From contig CP020563.1 of assembly GCA_002082585.1 (NCBI GenBank), forward strand, positions 4,458,001 to 4,522,000: a stretch of 64,000 nucleotides of DNA, given 5' to 3'. The position numbers and the translations under genes were made by a program. Under the pieces are notes generated by a model. The model saw only the letters and a list, made by a program, of their open reading frames with translations. It did not search any database and was not told the DNA's origin. Below are positions 60,439-64,000 of the stretch, piece by piece. How positions within the stretch are numbered: position 1 is the first letter of the stretch; each line of letters opens with the position of its first letter. The stretch is from Kitasatospora albolonga. Lineage in GTDB: Bacteria > Actinomycetota > Actinomycetes > Streptomycetales > Streptomycetaceae.

Positions 60439-60657
60439 TCAGCTCTGTGCGGCCTCGTCGCCCGCCTGCCCGGCGCCGTCCTCAGCCGCGCCTGCCTTCT
60501 CGCGCATCTTGCGTACCAGCTCCGCCTTCTGGTCGGCCGCGCTCCGGCGGTCGAGGTTGCGGTGCGGACCGTTGTTCTGCCGCTCGGCGCGGGACAGCCT
60601 CTTGCGCTGACCGCCGCCCTGGCCCACGGGGTTGTTGATGTTCTTGCTCACGGTCAT
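60439..60657 (-). CDS. DUF6243 small basic protein
   Basis: 72 residues (MTVSKNINNPVGQGGGQRKRLSRAERQNNGPHRNLDRRSAADQKAELVRKMREKA...), a highly conserved basic Streptomyces small protein. No membrane segment; probably RNA- or ribosome-associated by charge, which is inference. GGGAGAGCCC precedes ATG 60657. Confidence 0.85.
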   Translation of the reverse strand: MTVSKNINNPVGQGGGQRKRLSRAERQNNGPHRNLDRRSAADQKAELVRKMREKAGAAEDGAGQAGDEAAQS

Positions 60658-61016
60658 GGGCTCTCCCGGTAATGATGCGTGAAGTGGTTGACGGATTCAT
60701 CGGTGGAGGACGGGCGGCGGCGACGTCGAAGGACGTCAGCAGGGGCCCATCACGCTCTCACTCGTAAATCGGCGCCCGGAAGAATACGACAAGACGTTAC
60801 CCGGTTCCGTCGGCCCCGCACACCAGCCTTCTCGCGGCCCCATTATCGGCCGGGCCTTCGGCGAGCACCCGGGGCAGCTGTCTCCTTCCGGGACTCATCA
60901 GCACCCGTCAGTACCCGGTGGCGGTCGCCGCCCGCCACCGGGCGATCAGTCGGGAGCACGACAGCTTGAGCTGCCGATGGCCCTCAGCGCCTCTGCGGTT
61001 CTCCTCGGCCAGCCGC
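60658..61016. other. Gene-free region left of the CRISPR array
   Basis: About 360 bases with no credible gene and no cas-like motif on either strand. I see nothing else in it apart from the promoter of the DUF6243 gene near the left end. Confidence 0.5.
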
Positions 61017-61595
61017 CGGGGGACCCCCGCACGCGCGGGGACCACTGGGCTCGACGTTCCCCTGTGAGGCCGGGCAGGGGACCACCCCCGCACGCGCGGG
61101 GACCACACCCGGCGAGTGACCCAGCGAGCGAACACACCGGGACCACCCCCGCACGCGCGGGGACCACTTGATGAAGCTGATCCGCGTGGCCAGGAACGCG
61201 GGACCACCCCCGCACGCGCGGGGACCACGCGATCCCCGGGTTCGTCCAGTACGACATGCGGGGACCACCCCCGCACGCGCGGGGACCACGTTGACACGAC
61301 GACCCGGAATGGTCAGCAGCTGGGACCACCCCCGCACGCGCGGGGACCACTCGTCGACGCAGGGTCGTCGACGCTCGCACTGGGGACCACCCCCGCACGC
61401 GCGGGGACCACCTCACCGGAGCCGTCTGACCAGTGCCTTTCGGGGGACCACCCCCGCACGCGCGGGGACCACCGGATCGGCCGTCCTGGCACCGGGGGGA
61501 CGGGGGGGACCACCCCCGCACGCGCGGGGACCACTCGAACTGGTCGAGGTCCGGGGCGACCGGGATGGGACCACCCCCGCACGCGCGGGGACCAC
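61017..61595 (-). CRISPR. CRISPR array, 10 repeats, type I-E-like, no adjacent cas genes
   Basis: Ten 29-bp repeats start at 61017, 61078, 61139, 61200, 61261, 61322, 61383, 61444, 61506 and 61567. Read on the plus strand each repeat begins GGGACCACCCCCGCAC and ends GCGCGGGGACCAC. Nine spacers: eight of 32 nt and one of 33 nt (61473-61505). The repeat is self-complementary and of the actinobacterial type I-E class. The copy at 61017 has four mismatches at its first six bases, marking it as the trailer end, so the leader lies at the right and transcription should run leftwards. Internal repeats are essentially identical. Confidence 0.97.
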
Positions 61596-61783
61596 AGTTC
61601 CTGACCTGCGCGTTTACGCGGCCAGGGTGCTGTTTTTCCTTACTTCTTGAGAAACGGACATATCGGCCTCACTTCATAGGGTGCCCGCGGCGCAAGCCGC
61701 CCAGCCCCATTCTTCAGCACAGCAAGGCAGGCCGGGGCCCGGTTACGGGCGCGAGCGCCGACCGCCCCGCCCCAGCCCCGCCC
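61596..61783. other. Putative CRISPR leader
   Basis: Non-coding and AT-richer just outside the first repeat (TGCTGTTTTTCCTTACTTCTTGAGAAAC region, 61629-61656), as expected for a leader with promoter and IHF-like site. A small GCGGC-GCAA-GCCGC hairpin (61687-61700) could end bglC transcription. Confidence 0.5.
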
Positions 61784-63187
61784 CTACCCCCGCTCCAGCC
61801 CACCCCGCGCGATAACCCCCGCGTACCACCGCGCGCTGTCCTTCACCGTCCGGCGCTGTGACGCGAAGTCCACGTGGACGATGCCGAAGCGCTTGCTGTA
61901 GCCGTACGACCACTCGAAGTTGTCCAGCAGCGACCACAGGAAGTAGCCGCGTACGTCCACCCCGTCCTCGATCGCCCGGTGTACGGCCGTGAGGTGCGCG
62001 TCCAGGTACGCCACCCTCTCCGGGTCGTGGACCTGGCCCTCCGGGTCCGCGTAGTCGTCGTACGCCGCCCCGTTCTCGGTCACCAGCAGCGGCAGGCCCG
62101 GGAGTTCGTCGCGGAGGCGGGTCAGGAGTTCGTACAGGCCGTTCGCGTCCACCGGCCAGTCCATCGCCGTGCGCGGGCCCTCCGCCGGGGTGAACGCCAC
62201 GTGCTCCTCGGCGCCCGCCCAGGGGGAGGGGGAATCGGAGCTGCCCGCCGAAACCACGCTCGGGGAGTAGTAGTTGATGCCCAGCGAGTCGATCGGGGTG
62301 GAGGTGACCTCCAGGTCGCCCGCCTTCACGAACGACCAGTCCGTCACCCCCGCCGTGTCCGCCACCAGGTCCTCCGGCAGCCGCCCGTGGAAGACCGGGT
62401 CCAGGAAGATCCGGTTCGCCACCGCGTCGATCCTCCGCACCGCGTCCCGGTCCGCCGCCGTGTCCGTCAGGGGGCGCAGGGCGTGGAGGTTGAGGGTGAG
62501 GGAGATCTCCGCCGTGTCGGGGAGGCGGTCGCGCAGGACCCGGGTCGCGCCGCCGTGCGCCAGGTTGAAGTGGTGGGCGGCGCGCAGTGCGGCGAGGTCG
62601 CTGGTGCGGCCGGGGGCGTGGACCCCGTTCCCGTACCCCAGAAACGCCCCGCACCAGGGCTCGTTGAGCGTCGTCCACGTCGTCACCCGGTCCCCCAGCG
62701 CCCCGGCCACCAGGCCCGCGTACTCCGCGAACCGGTGCGCCGTGTCCCGCTCCGGCCAGCCGCCCGCGTCCTCCAACTCCTGGGGCAGGTCCCAGTGGTA
62801 GAGCGTGGCGACCGGGCGGATGCCTGCTCCCAGCAGCTCGTCCACCAGGCGGCGGTAGAAGTCCAGGCCGCGTTCGACCGCCGGGCCCCGGCCCGTCGGC
62901 TGGACGCGGGGCCAGGAGACGGAGAACCGGTAGTCCGTGACGCCCAGGTCCTTCATCAGCCGGACGTCCTCGGGCATCCGGTGCAGATGGTCGGCGGCGA
63001 TGTCCCCGGTGTCGCCGTTGCGGACCTTGCCGGGGGTACGGCTGAACGTGTCCCAGATCGACGGCGTACGGCCGTCCTCGGTGGCCGCCCCCTCGATCTG
63101 GTAGGCGGCGGTGGCCGTGCCCCAGCGGAAGCCGGTGGGGAAGCGGAGCCCCGTCCCGGTCTCGGGGCGGGCGTCGACAGCGGTCAT
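61784..63187 (-). CDS. bglC: GH1 beta-glucosidase (BglC-like)
   Basis: 467 residues, complete TIM-barrel. [19 protein letters not shown] at the N-terminus, acid/base Glu in [11 protein letters not shown] and nucleophile Glu in [12 protein letters not shown], ending [28 protein letters not shown]. No signal peptide, so it works in the cytoplasm, splitting imported cellobiose to glucose. It follows a CebG-like permease, as in the cebEFG-bglC operon. ATG 63187. Confidence 0.95.
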   Translation of the reverse strand: MTAVDARPETGTGLRFPTGFRWGTATAAYQIEGAATEDGRTPSIWDTFSRTPGKVRNGDTGDIAADHLHRMPEDVRLMKDLGVTDYRFSVSWPRVQPTGRGPAVERGLDFYRRLVDELLGAGIRPVATLYHWDLPQELEDAGGWPERDTAHRFAEYAGLVAGALGDRVTTWTTLNEPWCGAFLGYGNGVHAPGRTSDLAALRAAHHFNLAHGGATRVLRDRLPDTAEISLTLNLHALRPLTDTAADRDAVRRIDAVANRIFLDPVFHGRLPEDLVADTAGVTDWSFVKAGDLEVTSTPIDSLGINYYSPSVVSAGSSDSPSPWAGAEEHVAFTPAEGPRTAMDWPVDANGLYELLTRLRDELPGLPLLVTENGAAYDDYADPEGQVHDPERVAYLDAHLTAVHRAIEDGVDVRGYFLWSLLDNFEWSYGYSKRFGIVHVDFASQRRTVKDSARWYAGVIARGGLERG

Positions 63188-63207
63188 GAGACGGACACTC
63201 CAGAAGT

Positions 63208-63251
63208 GAGGGGAGGAGAAGGAGGAGAAGGGGGAGAGGGAGGAGGGGAGG
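63208..63251. repeat. 44-nt uninterrupted purine run between cebG and bglC
   Basis: Only A and G occur from 63208 to 63251, with a GGAGGAGAAG-type pattern; the tract continues G-rich to 63270. On the transcribed strand it gives a pyrimidine-rich leader before bglC. Confidence 0.85.
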
Positions 63252-63275
63252 CGGAAGGGGGGCGGGCGGGCAGCC

Positions 63276-64000
63276 TCAGCCCTTCACCGCGCCCTGCATG
63301 ATTCCGCCCACGATCTGCCGGCCCAGCAGGCCGAACACCAGCAGCACCGGCAGCGTGCCGAGCAGCGTGCCCGCCATGATCACCGACTGGTCGTTGACAT
63401 AGCCGCCGCCCAGCTGCCGCAGCGCGACCTGCACGGTCGGCTCCTGCGAGGACAGCGCGATGATCGGCCAGAAGAAGTCGTTCCACGCCGTCATGAACGT
63501 CAGCATCCCCAGCACCGCCATTCCCGGCCGCGCGATCGGGATCACGATCGACCAGAAGATGCGCGCCGTGGATGCGCCGTCCACCCGGGCCGCCTCGATC
63601 AGTTCGTCCGGCAGCGACTGCACCAGGTACTGGCGCATGAAGAAGACCCCGAACGCCGAGACCAGGCCGGGCAGGATCACCGCCTGGAGCTGGTTCACCC
63701 ACTGGAGTTCGGCGATCAGCATGAAGAGGGGGATCACGCCGAGCTGCGGCGGGATCATCATCGTGCCGATCGTCAGCGTCAGCAGCGCGCCCCGGCCCTT
63801 GAACTTCAGCTTGGCGAAGGCGAATCCGGCCAGCGTGCAGCACAGGACCGTACCGAGCGTGATCGAGCTCGACACGATCAGCGAGTTCAGCAGCGCCTTG
63901 CCGATGTCCGCCTCTTCGAGGACCTGCTCGAAGTTCTTGATCAGGTTCGGGCCCGGCAGCAGGCTCGGCGGCACCTGCGCCATGTCCGCGTTGGACCGGC
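63276..64000 (-). CDS. cebG: Sugar ABC-transporter permease, CebG/MalG type (partial)
   Basis: About 240 residues in the window; the N-terminus lies beyond position 64000. Helices such as [25 protein letters not shown] and [54 protein letters not shown] include the EAA loop that contacts the ATPase. The C-terminus [15 protein letters not shown] is typical for MalG/CebG. It is the inner-membrane subunit for cellobiose/cello-oligosaccharide uptake with bglC downstream; the ATPase (MsiK) is encoded elsewhere in Streptomyces. Confidence 0.88.
   Translation of the reverse strand, partial: RSNADMAQVPPSLLPGPNLIKNFEQVLEEADIGKALLNSLIVSSSITLGTVLCCTLAGFAFAKLKFKGRGALLTLTIGTMMIPPQLGVIPLFMLIAELQWVNQLQAVILPGLVSAFGVFFMRQYLVQSLPDELIEAARVDGASTARIFWSIVIPIARPGMAVLGMLTFMTAWNDFFWPIIALSSQEPTVQVALRQLGGGYVNDQSVIMAGTLLGTLPVLLVFGLLGRQIVGGIMQGAVKG

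Noticed and set aside
60946..61650. Open frames of repeated RACGGGP/PPPHARGP peptides
   Set aside because: They are translations of the CRISPR repeats and not genes.

Overview
The window is very GC-rich actinobacterial chromosome and reads as Streptomyces. Third-position GC is strong, many genes appear to be translated from leaderless mRNAs (TAnnnT box 6-7 nt before ATG/GTG), and there are XRE/DUF397 regulator pairs, DasR-type operators, an ECF sigma factor and one TTA (bldA-type) codon. From memory of the S. coelicolor map, positions 18.8-37.5 kb match the conserved core block around SCO4277-SCO4296 (terD, cdgB, nagA/nagK, otsB, otsA, thrC, a cold-shock gene, groEL2). The lasso peptide differs by two residues from SRO15-2005 as I remember it from S. 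roseosporus, which suggests the S. griseus/S. roseosporus side of the genus.

Layout. 0-9.5 kb: MFS exporter with divergent MarR regulator, class E-like sortase, FAD oxidoreductase, rhomboid-like membrane protein, a frameshifted aminoglycoside-phosphotransferase-like gene, pentapeptide-repeat protein, Rpn/PDDEXK-like protein and an O-methyltransferase with an AraC regulator. 10.5-16.8 kb: a SenS/SenR-like two-component system divergent from a secreted HbpS-like heme-binding protein, then an ankyrin protein, a beta-propeller lipoprotein and an M1 peptidase. 16.9-23.8 kb: M4 metalloprotease, TerD, ArfB-like rescue factor, flavin reductase, GAF-PAS-GGDEF diguanylate cyclase and a carbohydrate-binding membrane protein. 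23.9-28.8 kb: sugar kinase, nagA-nagK and a divergent sugar-binding lipoprotein, with two DasR-like sites in the shared promoter region. 29.7-33.1 kb: otsB, otsA and gpgS (trehalose and glucosylglycerate). 33.2-37.5 kb: SAM-I riboswitch, thrC, CysO-like sulfur carrier, cold-shock protein, and groEL2 behind two CIRCE elements.

39.0-43.8 kb is a complete class II lasso-peptide cluster (precursor, cyclase, RRE protein, leader peptidase, ABC exporter) with overlapping genes and two palindromes in front. The precursor is only 40 codons long. 43.8-48 kb: Uma2-family protein, HTH/zinc-ribbon protein, and an XRE regulator with two tandem DUF397 genes produced by a visible local duplication, plus an RsbW-like ATPase. 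48-58 kb: two membrane glycosyltransferases, a giant HTH-nSTAND-WD40 protein, a GNAT enzyme, and a SigE-type ECF sigma factor overlapping a likely membrane partner. 58.3-60.7 kb: a second XRE regulator with small conserved genes. 61.0-61.6 kb: a 10-repeat CRISPR array of type I-E character with no cas gene in the window. The right edge is a cebG-bglC-like cellobiose uptake and beta-glucosidase locus cut by the window end.

Most promising items: the lasso cluster with its operators; a sulfur carrier that encodes a C-terminal Gly-Gly-Cys; a SAM-I riboswitch in front of threonine synthase; the duplicated DUF397 unit; the orphan CRISPR array; and several unexplained tandem-repeat arrays in promoters.
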